Positions 7,484 to 15,476 of a stretch of 64,000 nucleotides of DNA are shown piece after piece. Below the pieces are notes generated by a model. That model saw only the letters and a program-made list of their open reading frames with translations. It was not told the DNA's origin and ran no database searches. The position numbers and the translations under genes were made by a program. Location of the stretch: positions 2,666,001-2,730,000 of the forward strand of contig OZ245061.1 in assembly GCA_965224755.1 (NCBI GenBank). Direction: 5' to 3'. Origin of the DNA: Hellea sp965224755 (lineage in GTDB: Bacteria > Pseudomonadota > Alphaproteobacteria > Caulobacterales > Maricaulaceae). Position 1 is the stretch's first letter; each line of letters begins with the position of its first letter.

Positions 7484-8212
7484 TTAAGGTAGAATAAGGC
7501 CTAATTGTATGGCCCGAGTCACGGTGTGCGTGCGGTTACTGGTCTGCATTCGCTTTGAAATATGTTTAAGATAATCTCGCACGGAATATTCACTTAAATT
7601 CAAAATAGCCCCGATTTCCCAATTGGTTTTACCTTGCGCTACCAGCGTTAGAATATCGCGCTCGCGCTCAGACAGTGTGATATTCGCTATTTCTGCCGAC
7701 GTTCCCATCAGCTCTTCAATATGTTCAAAAGCATGACGGCTCAATATTTCGAGATCTATTTTTTGCTCTGACGTGAGTTTAAAATCCTGCTCTGCGCCAA
7801 AAGAAACTGTCCCGGGCATAGCTTTGCCATGTTTCATTGGGAAAGATATGCCGTAATTCAGGCCATAAGCCTGTGCATGGGCGACAAAAGCCTGTTGAGC
7901 CGGAGTCAGGTTTGCATGGCATTCGGCCCAGCGGAATGGCCGCGTAATTCGCACCCCCATTTGCGCAACCGGATCAATATGCGCATAGGCTTTATCGGCA
8001 TAAACCTGACGCCAATCGCGCGGGCCCTTGGCAAAAGAGAACTTCACAGTGCCGCCATGCGCTGAAATCTGTCCGCCCAAACGCCCTGCAAAATGCAAGT
8101 TGAAACCATGATGATCCGTATATTTGACAAGCGCGTCAAATACCTTCTCAGGCGTATCGGCACCGCCGATAGCCTCAATCCCGATAAGGAGACCTTTATA
8201 TCCCGATAGCAT
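7484..8212 (-). CDS. LuxR-family regulator with acyl-homoserine-lactone-type binding domain (first)
   Basis: 242-residue quorum-sensing-type transcription factor. The N-terminal autoinducer-binding domain keeps the canonical pocket residues: Trp67, Tyr71, Asp80, Pro81 and Trp95 (TraR W57, Y61, D70, P71, W85), seen in DWRQVYADKAYAHIDPV and PFRWAE. The C-terminal LuxR helix-turn-helix (LSERERDILTLVAQGKTNWE) keeps its conserved Glu, Leu and Gly. The ATG at 8210-8212 is chosen because GGGGGGAG lies just upstream; the alternative upstream start is a TTG overlapping that site. No luxI-type synthase is in the window, so it is a candidate LuxR solo. It is divergent from fabI. Confidence 0.9.
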   Translation of the reverse strand: MLSGYKGLLIGIEAIGGADTPEKVFDALVKYTDHHGFNLHFAGRLGGQISAHGGTVKFSFAKGPRDWRQVYADKAYAHIDPVAQMGVRITRPFRWAECHANLTPAQQAFVAHAQAYGLNYGISFPMKHGKAMPGTVSFGAEQDFKLTSEQKIDLEILSRHAFEHIEELMGTSAEIANITLSERERDILTLVAQGKTNWEIGAILNLSEYSVRDYLKHISKRMQTSNRTHTVTRAIQLGLILP

Positions 8213-8397
8213 CCCACTCCCCCCGTGGTTTTGCAATTTCCAATTCTATTGGCCTTAACGCAGCCCAAGCTAAACTCAAAGTAGATAAATCGGTAAAACA
8301 CGTAAAATTACAGTCGCGCTTAAATTTCCTCCATGCGCCCTAGCCAAGCCGCATAAACTGCCGTAAATCTGGGCTAAACATGGAACAGGACAGGGTT

Positions 8398-9246
8398 ATG
8401 GCAGAGCAAATTTTTCCGCAAGGCAATCTGATGGCTGGTAAGCGCGGCCTGATTATGGGCGTGGCCAATAAAAACTCCATCGCTTGGGCGATTGCGCGCC
8501 AGCTCGCCGCGCAGGGCGCAGAGCTGGCCTTCACTTATCAAGGCGAAAAAATATTGCGCCGGGTTAAACCTCTGGCAGAATCAGTTATGCCAAAAGGCTC
8601 TAATGGCCTTCCTATTTTATGTGATTGTGATGTTACAAATGACCAGCAAATGGAGTCCACTTTTCATACGTTAAAGGAAGAATGGGGCACAATCGACTTT
8701 CTCGTCCACGCTATTGCCTTTGCCGGCAAAGACCAACTCGCGGGCAGTTTCATCGATAACACAACGCGCGAAGGCTTTAAATCCGCGCTCGATATTTCCG
8801 CTTACAGCTTTGTCGACGCAGGCCGCCGCGCCGCAGAAATTATGAATGATGGCGGGGCGATGGTGACGCTGACCTATCTCGGGTCAGAGCGCGTCATTCC
8901 CAATTATAATGTCATGGGCGTGGCCAAGGCGGCCCTCGAAGCTAGCACCCGCTACATGGCCGCCGATCTCGGCCCGCGCCAAATCCGCGTTAACGCCATT
9001 TCCGCAGGTCCGATCAAAACCCTCGCCGCCGCCGGTATCGGTTCGGGCCGCCATATGTTCCGCTTTAACAAAGCTGCCAGCGCCCTGCAGGATAATACCG
9101 ACCCGGTCGGGGTGGCCGGCGCCGCGCTTTACCTGCTCTCGGATCTCGGCCTGTCCTGCACAGGCGAAACCCACCATGTCGACGGCGGCTTCCACGCCAT
9201 CGGCATGCCGCAAGAAGGCCCCTTGCGGGAGAGCTTGAAAAGTTAG
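8398..9246 (+). CDS. fabI: Enoyl-ACP reductase (NADH)
   Basis: Short-chain-dehydrogenase-fold enzyme that reduces trans-2-enoyl-ACP in the last step of each elongation cycle; it is the triclosan/isoniazid-type target. The FabI-type cofactor motif GVANKNSIAWAIA is visible. The catalytic residues Tyr160, Tyr170 and Lys177 (TYLGSERVIPNYNVMGVAKA) match E. coli Y146, Y156 and K163. I chose the second ATG (8398) because AGGACAGGG precedes it and family members start near MAE; the ATG at 8380 would add six residues. Its stop overlaps the stop of the convergent LuxR gene by four bases. Confidence 0.95.
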   Translation: MAEQIFPQGNLMAGKRGLIMGVANKNSIAWAIARQLAAQGAELAFTYQGEKILRRVKPLAESVMPKGSNGLPILCDCDVTNDQQMESTFHTLKEEWGTIDFLVHAIAFAGKDQLAGSFIDNTTREGFKSALDISAYSFVDAGRRAAEIMNDGGAMVTLTYLGSERVIPNYNVMGVAKAALEASTRYMAADLGPRQIRVNAISAGPIKTLAAAGIGSGRHMFRFNKAASALQDNTDPVGVAGAALYLLSDLGLSCTGETHHVDGGFHAIGMPQEGPLRESLKS

Positions 9247-9977
9247 GGTAGAATCTGCCCCATCCGAATACCAATAGAGACTGAATGAGCCCTATTGGCA
9301 GCATCGAGTTTACGCGAAATGCTTTTCATATGCATTTTTATGGCATCTTCGGTGATGCCAAGAATTTTACCAACTTCCCAATTGGTTTTACCTGCGGCAA
9401 CATAATGAAGAACATCTATCTCCCTTACACTTAGGGCAATTGTACGATCCTCTTCCTTAGCATTTAACACGCGTAGCATTTGGGTGTAGCTATGAATGCA
9501 AACCAGCTCAATTTTCGCCAAATCTTCATTGGCAAATAAAGGCTTTGGATGAACGAGAGAAATCAATCCCATTGGATAGCGCCCTACCATCACCGGAATA
9601 GCAACACCATCTTGCAATCCATATTCACTAGCTTCATCAATAATTTTTTGACCGTAACGCGTAGCATATTCATAGGCCTCGCGCCATGTGAACGCACAGC
9701 GGCAACTTAGAGCGTAGCGCAAAACCGGGTCATGCATAATATAACCCTTTTTAAACCACTGTTCCTGAAAATCGTCGGGGAAGTCAGCAATGCCAAAATT
9801 GCAGATAGGCTGGCCCAAGACTGTAGGGTTAATGATTTGACCAATACCGGCATGCGTAAAGCCCAACTGTTTTGAGAAACCGGATAGATGCGATAATATA
9901 TCTTCGAGTGTTTCGCTCGTGCTTATATGCGATATTGTCGAAATAATATCAGCCACATATATATTATCGTTATTCAT
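9243..9977 (-). CDS. LuxR-family regulator with altered ligand pocket (second)
   Basis: 244-residue LuxR-type regulator with an autoinducer-binding domain and a C-terminal helix-turn-helix (SVREIDVLHYVAAGKTNWE). Asp83, Pro84 and Trp98 are kept. The positions equivalent to TraR W57 and Y61 are Phe70 and Trp74 (DFQEQWFKKGYIMHDPV). In known solos of plant-associated bacteria (OryR/XccR type) the same two positions are changed (W57M, Y61W) and the ligand is not an acyl-homoserine lactone, so a different ligand is plausible here. It is a divergent paralog of the regulator at 7484. A perfect 14-bp palindrome lies 18 bases upstream of its ATG. Confidence 0.9.
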   Translation of the reverse strand: MNNDNIYVADIISTISHISTSETLEDILSHLSGFSKQLGFTHAGIGQIINPTVLGQPICNFGIADFPDDFQEQWFKKGYIMHDPVLRYALSCRCAFTWREAYEYATRYGQKIIDEASEYGLQDGVAIPVMVGRYPMGLISLVHPKPLFANEDLAKIELVCIHSYTQMLRVLNAKEEDRTIALSVREIDVLHYVAAGKTNWEVGKILGITEDAIKMHMKSISRKLDAANRAHSVSIGIRMGQILP

Positions 9978-9995
9978 AACAGCCCGTTATCCTTA

Positions 9996-10009
9996 GCAGA
10001 TTAATCTGC
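9996..10009. promoter_or_regulatory. Perfect palindrome upstream of second luxR
   Basis: gcagattaatctgc is a perfect 14-bp dyad whose near edge lies 18 bases before the ATG of the LuxR-type gene at 9243-9977. The position fits an operator for autoregulation. No matching site was noticed upstream of fabI or the other luxR. Confidence 0.5.
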
Positions 10010-10085
10010 AAATTACAAAATTTACACTACACTTTATAGACGCAATTTCAAACATTAACTCGCGTGCGCGACATTATGCAGCCTA

Positions 10086-10421
10086 TTATAGTTTCTCGTC
10101 AACAAGCTCCGTTAAAAAATGACGCCCATCCCGATCCTCAATTTCAATAATCCAGAGGTCAGGATCATCATCCAAACGCCGGTTGAGATAATAATCTATT
10201 TTTACCTCCTCATCCGGTCCCTTAGGGAGCCAAATACGCTCGCCCGCCATATTGCGCATGGGGCGGTATAAAACCGACATTCCGTCCCGGTAGCGCACTT
10301 TAACAAGACAAGCCCCTGCATCGCCGTCGCCTTTACGGATCACTGCGGCAAAAGCTCCGCCAATTTCAGCGCGGCGAATGAGGGCGGCGGCCCAGATTTC
10401 GGTTTTTAAATTCGCATTCAT
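10086..10421 (-). CDS. DUF1491 family protein
   Basis: 111-residue protein of the DUF1491 family, which is nearly confined to Alphaproteobacteria and has no established function. Family features are the N-terminal LKTEIWAAALIRRAEIGGAF, a central beta-rich GACLVKVRYRDG segment and the C-terminal DPDLWIIEIEDRDGRHFL. No signal or membrane segment is visible. The ATG at 10419-10421 is chosen because AGGA lies five bases upstream and family members begin here; an upstream extension to 10475 is unlikely. It is divergent from the BcsB-like gene. Confidence 0.85.
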   Translation of the reverse strand: MNANLKTEIWAAALIRRAEIGGAFAAVIRKGDGDAGACLVKVRYRDGMSVLYRPMRNMAGERIWLPKGPDEEVKIDYYLNRRLDDDPDLWIIEIEDRDGRHFLTELVDEKL

Positions 10422-10450
10422 AGTTCCTAACTCTCTTAATGAGAGAAAAA

Positions 10451-10496
10451 AGCAAGAAAATTCGCCTTGCACCACCGCTCTGGCACTTTTCTTGCT
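10451..10496. promoter_or_regulatory. Inverted repeat in divergent promoter region
   Basis: agcaagaaaa (10451-10460) and ttttcttgct (10487-10496) form a perfect 10-bp inverted repeat. It lies between the divergent DUF1491 gene and the BcsB-like gene. It could be a regulator site or a leader hairpin. Confidence 0.4.
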
Positions 10497-10531
10497 CCGT
10501 TAGCCTCATATTAATCATGAGGCTACGGACT

Positions 10532-13141
10532 ATGTTCCATTTTAAAAATTTTGCTTTCACGACCACCCTTTCCGCGTTGGTTTTATGTGCTGTAGCCCCC
10601 ACAATGGCTCACGCCGCGAGCTATACCGACTTAAAATACCCGGTGCGCCAATCTGTGACCTATAAAGCCTCGTTTAACGATGTTGAGGATGTGTCCGCGC
10701 GGGTACTGGATTGGCGCAATCCGAGCATAGAATTCACCTTTGACATCGCAGATAATGACTGGACGGATAGTCTTGAGCTTTTACTCAGCGCAGACCCGCT
10801 CGGAAAGGTCAATTCGTCATCGCCCATCATGGTGCAATTTAACAACGGCAAACCGACCCCTATTTATACGCGCGGCCAAGGCTTTGATGCCCGTATCAAG
10901 CTTGATACGTCCCGTATTCGCCCGCGCCGCAATAAGGTAACTTTCACCTATAAAGCCCCCGCAGGCGCGCAGTGCCTAACCCCGCAACAAGGCGGATGGC
11001 AGCTGAATTTCAAAGACAGCTTTATCGTTGTTAAGGCGCGCGCCAAATCCCGTAATTACCAGCTTCGCGAGATTGAAAGCCGCCTCGCTAACGGCGCGAT
11101 AGCGCCCAAAACTGTCAGTCTGCTGGCGCGCGGGCCGAATACGGCCAAACTTCAAGCCATGGCGGCGCAAGGCATTGGTCTGCGCATGGCCAAACTGCCG
11201 GAATTTAAAGTCACGCAAGGCCGTTCTGATTTTGAGGTCGTGCTCGGCACGCGCGCAAATCTTTATGGCCTTGTGACCGATAACGCCATTCTAAACGGCG
11301 AAGGCCCACGTGTTTTCGTACATGAAGGCCGCCCGATGCGGCTTGTCATCACCGGCGATACAGACGCCGAAGTCATGGCAACGGCGCAATCCTTCGCTGC
11401 CCATAAGCTGCCCATTGCCCGGCGCGCAAAAACCAGCCTCGGCGAAATGAATATGCAATCTTCCTTTGCGCAAAACAAACCTCTCATCGACGGCACAAAA
11501 AAAATCAGCGAGATTGGCGGCATTTATTTTGGCGAAGGCTGGGGCCCGGCGCCCAAGGTCGTAAAATTCGATGTTAACGACCCGGCGGCGAGCCACGGCG
11601 AAATCCTGCTGCGTATTGCCAGTAACAAAAATGTTGCTGGCCATTCCCGTCTTTCGGTAAATTTGAACGGCCAATCTCTGGGGTTTGCAAAGCTTGATAA
11701 AGCCCGCAAATCTGTCGCTTTCAACATTCCGGAAGGCATGTTGCAAGGCACAGATAATATATTGACGTTAAGCCCGGAGCTAAATCCGGCGAAAGCCTCA
11801 GGCTGCCAGTTCACCGAAAATCTGCCCGGGTTTTATCTGGGTGATGGTTCCAAGATTAAAATCAAGGCTGATAGCGCCTCTCCCGTGACAGAGCTTAGCC
11901 GCTTTACCGCGACAGGCGCGCCGTTTTCTATCAATGAAGGCGAAGGCACTGTTGTTATTCTGCCAAGCACGTCTTCCAAGGATTACGCTGCCTCCTTAAA
12001 AGTACTGGCAAAACTAGCCCAATCTTCCGGTTCCGGCTGGACAAACGCCAATTTTACGCGGTCTTCCAAAAACATTACGGCCGGCAAAAATGTGCTCGTC
12101 ATCGGGGCGAATAATAACCTTGGTTCGGCTCTGCGCCAATCCGCGCCTAAGGCGCTTACAGCGGCGATTAAAGGCCAGACATTGGACGGCAATAGCCGCT
12201 TCACGGCAGAAATCGAGCGTTTTGCAAGTGCAGACACGGCGGCAACAATGCAGCTCTATGCCGCCCGTCAATTGCAAAATAGCCGTATCCGTAGCGGCGG
12301 CGTGGCCGCGCTCTACCCGTCAAAATCTGGCAGTAAAGTCATGGGCGTCATCACCAATGGCGCGGGCATGTCTTTTTCCAATAGCGCCGCGCTGATGACC
12401 GAAACACGGCATTGGAACAAACTTGAAGGCAGCATTGCCCGCTGGAACAGCTCTAATGTTCTGATGGCGCAAACAGCGGTTCATATGCCTGGTTTTATGG
12501 GGCCGAAGAGTGCTTCTAACGGGCCGAAGAGCTTTAACATGCCCGAATTTACCCTGCCAGAATTTGAGGCTTTCGAATTTGGCGAGATTGATATGTCGTG
12601 GGCGAAAAACATCTTCAGCGAGGCCCGCGACGGCCTGGCAGGTCTAACCAGCATGAATAAATCCGGGAAATCCGTAGCGCCAAAAGCGCAAACAATCCAA
12701 ACGAAAGCCACTCCTAGCTTTGTCGAAACTGTGCAAAGGCCCAAAGCCTCTAAAGCAGCAAAAAAGACGGCGGCTAAACCCGCTATCCCGGCCCTGCGCG
12801 GGCGCTATGACGCGCCGAAACCCGCTCGAACACAGACATCAACCGCCGATAGAGTCGCGCAAACCAAGCTTTGGGTGAGCGCTACTTCGGGCTCTATCCG
12901 CGATAAATGGAATAATCTGGATCTAAAATCTTCCGTGCGCGACCTCCAAGGCAAAGCGCGGCCGATGGGAAATAAGATCAAAAGATTTTTCAGCCGCACA
13001 ACCAATCCGGCAACCCAGACTGTGGCTTGGAGCGAAAAGAATATGAGCATCCCGGCCATGTTGTTAATTTTGGTCTTTGGCGCAATATTTTTGCTAATGG
13101 GATTATCCGGTCCGACATCCCGCCTCGGCGGACGGCACTGA
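10532..13141 (+). CDS. BcsB-like cellulose-synthase-regulatory-subunit family protein
   Basis: 869-residue periplasmic protein anchored by one C-terminal membrane helix (IPAMLLILVFGAIFLLMGL). It has a signal peptide ending near MAHAASYT. The architecture of alternating beta-sandwich and flavodoxin-like domains resembles BcsB, the cellulose-export partner of the BcsA synthase. Matching segments include SLELLLSADPLG, GEILLRIASNKN, HSRLSVNLNGQSLG and ASGCQFTENLPGFYLGDGS. A long low-complexity Lys/Ala/Pro linker at about 720-780 precedes the last helix. No bcsA, bcsC or bcsZ lies nearby, so a role in cellulose is not shown. The ATG at 10532 follows a GAGG site; an earlier ATG at 10517 is possible. 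Confidence 0.75.
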   Translation: MFHFKNFAFTTTLSALVLCAVAPTMAHAASYTDLKYPVRQSVTYKASFNDVEDVSARVLDWRNPSIEFTFDIADNDWTDSLELLLSADPLGKVNSSSPIMVQFNNGKPTPIYTRGQGFDARIKLDTSRIRPRRNKVTFTYKAPAGAQCLTPQQGGWQLNFKDSFIVVKARAKSRNYQLREIESRLANGAIAPKTVSLLARGPNTAKLQAMAAQGIGLRMAKLPEFKVTQGRSDFEVVLGTRANLYGLVTDNAILNGEGPRVFVHEGRPMRLVITGDTDAEVMATAQSFAAHKLPIARRAKTSLGEMNMQSSFAQNKPLIDGTKKISEIGGIYFGEGWGPAPKVVKFDVNDPAASHGEILLRIASNKNVAGHSRLSVNLNGQSLGFAKLDKARKSVAFNIPEGMLQGTDNILTLSPELNPAKASGCQFTENLPGFYLGDGSKIKIKADSASPVTELSRFTATGAPFSINEGEGTVVILPSTSSKDYAASLKVLAKLAQSSGSGWTNANFTRSSKNITAGKNVLVIGANNNLGSALRQSAPKALTAAIKGQTLDGNSRFTAEIERFASADTAATMQLYAARQLQNSRIRSGGVAALYPSKSGSKVMGVITNGAGMSFSNSAALMTETRHWNKLEGSIARWNSSNVLMAQTAVHMPGFMGPKSASNGPKSFNMPEFTLPEFEAFEFGEIDMSWAKNIFSEARDGLAGLTSMNKSGKSVAPKAQTIQTKATPSFVETVQRPKASKAAKKTAAKPAIPALRGRYDAPKPARTQTSTADRVAQTKLWVSATSGSIRDKWNNLDLKSSVRDLQGKARPMGNKIKRFFSRTTNPATQTVAWSEKNMSIPAMLLILVFGAIFLLMGLSGPTSRLGGRH

Positions 13142-13292
13142 TAAGGGGCCCTAACTCTCCTGTCATTCCGGGGCCCGGAGGGAACCCGGAAGGTCGAACC
13201 TCTGGGAGCTCGCTTTTCGTTCAACACACAACCTCGCGAACTTCCGGGTTCTGCTGCGCAGCCCCGGAATGACAGATTAATATGGCTGGAAC
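13142..13292. repeat. Dispersed-type palindromic intergenic repeat
   Basis: ctgtcattccggggc (13160-13174) pairs with gccccggaatgacag (13261-13275). Inside, gaacccggaag (13182-13192) pairs with cttccgggttc (13241-13251). This 'tgtcattccgggg' unit is a familiar dispersed repeat in alphaproteobacterial genomes. It fills the gap between the convergent BcsB-like and kinase genes and may end both transcripts. Confidence 0.75.
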
Positions 13293-14897
13293 CTATTGGA
13301 CGCGGCTAAGCGGTAGGAAGATATCGACCGTTGTTCCTGCGTCCGGCTGGCTGGCAATGGCGAAGCGCCCGCCATGCAGCTCGGTCAGGGATTTTACGAG
13401 GTTAAGGCCGAGCCCCGTGCCGCGCTCCTCCACCATCCGCGCGCTGGCGGCTTGGTTATAAGGTTCGCCCAAAGTTTCCAGATCCTCAGCGCTGATACCC
13501 ACACCGTGATCGCTAACCGTGAGGTTAAGCGTATCGCCCGCCGATTTAGCGGCGATAACAACACGCCCGCCTTTATGCGAAAATTTAATCGCATTGGAGA
13601 GCAGGTTTAGTAAAATTTGGCGTACGGCCTTGCGGTCAGCTTCAATCAGTAGCGGATCATCATCCGTTATTTCGATGTCCATTTGCACGGCGGCGGCATC
13701 TGCCATGGGGCGGATCATTTTGACCGTGCTACGAACGACATCGGCAGCATCGAAACTATTATATTGTAGTTCGAATTTACCGGCTTCTATTTTTGACATA
13801 TCCAAAACATCGCCGATCAAATCCAGCATATGCTGGCCGCTATCATGGATAAGGTCGGCATATTCGGCATATTTTCCCGGCAATGGCCCGAAGAGCCGCG
13901 AACGCATCATGTCTGAAAATCCAATGATCGCGTTAAGCGGCGTGCGCAATTCGTGGCTCACCCCGGCAAAGAACAGGGATTTATCGCCCGTCTCTTTCTC
14001 GGCCATAGCATGGGAGCGGCGCAGGGCTTCAACACGAAATTCCTGCTCTGATGTATCTTGCGCGTGAAAGATGAACCCGCCGCCGGATAAAGGCGTAATC
14101 ACACTATCCATATATGTAATCTTATCGCCCTCATACCGCGTCTCGATTCGCAAGCTTTGGCGTTCACGGCTCGCGCGGGCGCGTTTTAACCTATCACTCA
14201 AATCTGATTGCGTCTCCGCGTCATGACCAAAGAGATTGGAAAAGACAAGCCCTCCTGCTTTTTCTGCAAGGCCGAACATGTCTCGGCTCTCAGCATTGGC
14301 CGTAACCAATCTGTCGGCCTCGTCAAATTGCATAACCCCGCCGCTGACAGCGTCAAAAACTCTGCCGACTTCAATCAATGGGGCCGAAACAGCCTTTGGG
14401 TTTTTAGAGCTGGCCGCGCCAAACATCGTCGAAACCAGCAAGCCAATTGTGGCAATCAAGCCGGCCTGTTGCCCCCAGAGTGATTGCGTTTTGGTGGTCA
14501 GGGCTTCGGGAATATAGCCTTGCTGGCCAGCATAATAGAGGAGCGCGGCAAAAATCGCGGCCATAACCATGGCTTCGACGACTTTTTCTTTCTCAAACAA
14601 GGCCGCCGCAGCCGGCGCGCAAAGAAACAAAACAGCCATCGGGACAAATGCGATGGAGACGCAAGCAACGATGGCCAGAGCCAGCCAAGCAAAGATCACC
14701 AATAATTGCGCCCATTCCCTCCGCATAACGGGGGAGAGTAAAAGACTGATACAGGCGGGCACAGCCGCCAGAGCCGCCAGAGGCCATATCGCCGCCATAT
14801 CCACGCCTTTGACCATAGCGCCGAGGAAGGCCGCGCCTATGGCGGCCAGCCATATCAGGCTCGGCATAATCAGGCCATTATGGGACGTGCGTGTCAT
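13293..14897 (-). CDS. Membrane sensor histidine kinase, DivJ/PleC-like
   Basis: 534-residue sensor kinase. Residues 10-165 carry about six membrane helices, followed by a PAS domain (~175-285), a HisKA domain with phospho-acceptor His315 (GVSHELRTPLNAIIGFSDMM) and a HATPase domain with N-box LLNLLSNAIKFS, G1 VSDHGVGIS and G2 ERGTGLGLNLV. The architecture and the FGPLPGKYAEYADLIHDSG dimerisation segment resemble DivJ and PleC, the cell-cycle kinases acting on DivK/PleD in Caulobacterales. Which one, if either, is the true ortholog cannot be decided here. No response regulator is adjacent. It is divergent from sufE. Confidence 0.85.
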   Translation of the reverse strand: MTRTSHNGLIMPSLIWLAAIGAAFLGAMVKGVDMAAIWPLAALAAVPACISLLLSPVMRREWAQLLVIFAWLALAIVACVSIAFVPMAVLFLCAPAAAALFEKEKVVEAMVMAAIFAALLYYAGQQGYIPEALTTKTQSLWGQQAGLIATIGLLVSTMFGAASSKNPKAVSAPLIEVGRVFDAVSGGVMQFDEADRLVTANAESRDMFGLAEKAGGLVFSNLFGHDAETQSDLSDRLKRARASRERQSLRIETRYEGDKITYMDSVITPLSGGGFIFHAQDTSEQEFRVEALRRSHAMAEKETGDKSLFFAGVSHELRTPLNAIIGFSDMMRSRLFGPLPGKYAEYADLIHDSGQHMLDLIGDVLDMSKIEAGKFELQYNSFDAADVVRSTVKMIRPMADAAAVQMDIEITDDDPLLIEADRKAVRQILLNLLSNAIKFSHKGGRVVIAAKSAGDTLNLTVSDHGVGISAEDLETLGEPYNQAASARMVEERGTGLGLNLVKSLTELHGGRFAIASQPDAGTTVDIFLPLSRVQ

Positions 14898-15062
14898 CGA
14901 AACTGTAATCCTTGTTGCTATAACATTGTATTAGATAAGTAGATTTAGCACAAAGCCAGCCTTTTCCCGTCATAAGGGGAAATTAATACATTTATTCACC
15001 CAAGCCCATATGATCCGATTCTGGCGCTTGCAGAACCCGCTTCCCCTCTCTATCTGGGAAAC

Positions 15063-15476
15063 ATGAGCTATCCGCAAAACATACAGGACATGATCGACGA
15101 TTTCGCCTTCTTAGATGACTGGGAAGACCGCTATATGCATGTCATTGATATGGGCAAGGCTTTGGCCCCGCTTACGCCGGATGAAAAGTCCCCCGAGAAC
15201 AAAGTCAAGGGCTGCGTCAGTCAGGTCTGGCTGGTCACGGAGCGCGGCGAGAGCGGTGATCCTATCCTCATCTTTCGCGGTGATAGCGATGCCCATATCG
15301 TCAAAGGCCTTGTCGCCATCACGCTTAAAATATTTTCGGGCCGTAAAGCCTCAGAGATTCGGGCCTTGGAGGCCGGAGCTATTCTGGCCGAATTGGGACT
15401 AGAAGAACATATCTCGCCCCAACGCGCCAACGGGCTAAGAGCGATGCTAGGCCGGATTAAGGCGGAGGCGGCTTAG
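15063..15476 (+). CDS. sufE: SufE-type cysteine desulfurase sulfur acceptor
   Basis: 137-residue cytosolic protein that takes persulfide sulfur from SufS and passes it to the SufBCD scaffold for Fe-S cluster assembly. The acceptor Cys51 is in the expected KVKGCVSQVWL, at the same position as in E. coli SufE. The IVKGLVAITLKIFSG segment is also typical. The other suf genes are not in the window. Its 3' end overlaps the convergent membrane-protein gene by four bases. Confidence 0.92.
   Translation: MSYPQNIQDMIDDFAFLDDWEDRYMHVIDMGKALAPLTPDEKSPENKVKGCVSQVWLVTERGESGDPILIFRGDSDAHIVKGLVAITLKIFSGRKASEIRALEAGAILAELGLEEHISPQRANGLRAMLGRIKAEAA

Noticed and set aside
8240..8252. Small dyad ccaat-tct-attgg in the luxR/fabI divergent region as a lux box
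   Set aside because: Arms of five bases are too short and unlike known lux-box consensus; chance is likely.
13142..13292. Candidate tRNA or small RNA from strong pairing
   Set aside because: The arms match a common dispersed palindromic repeat, and there is no cloverleaf or T-loop in the right place.
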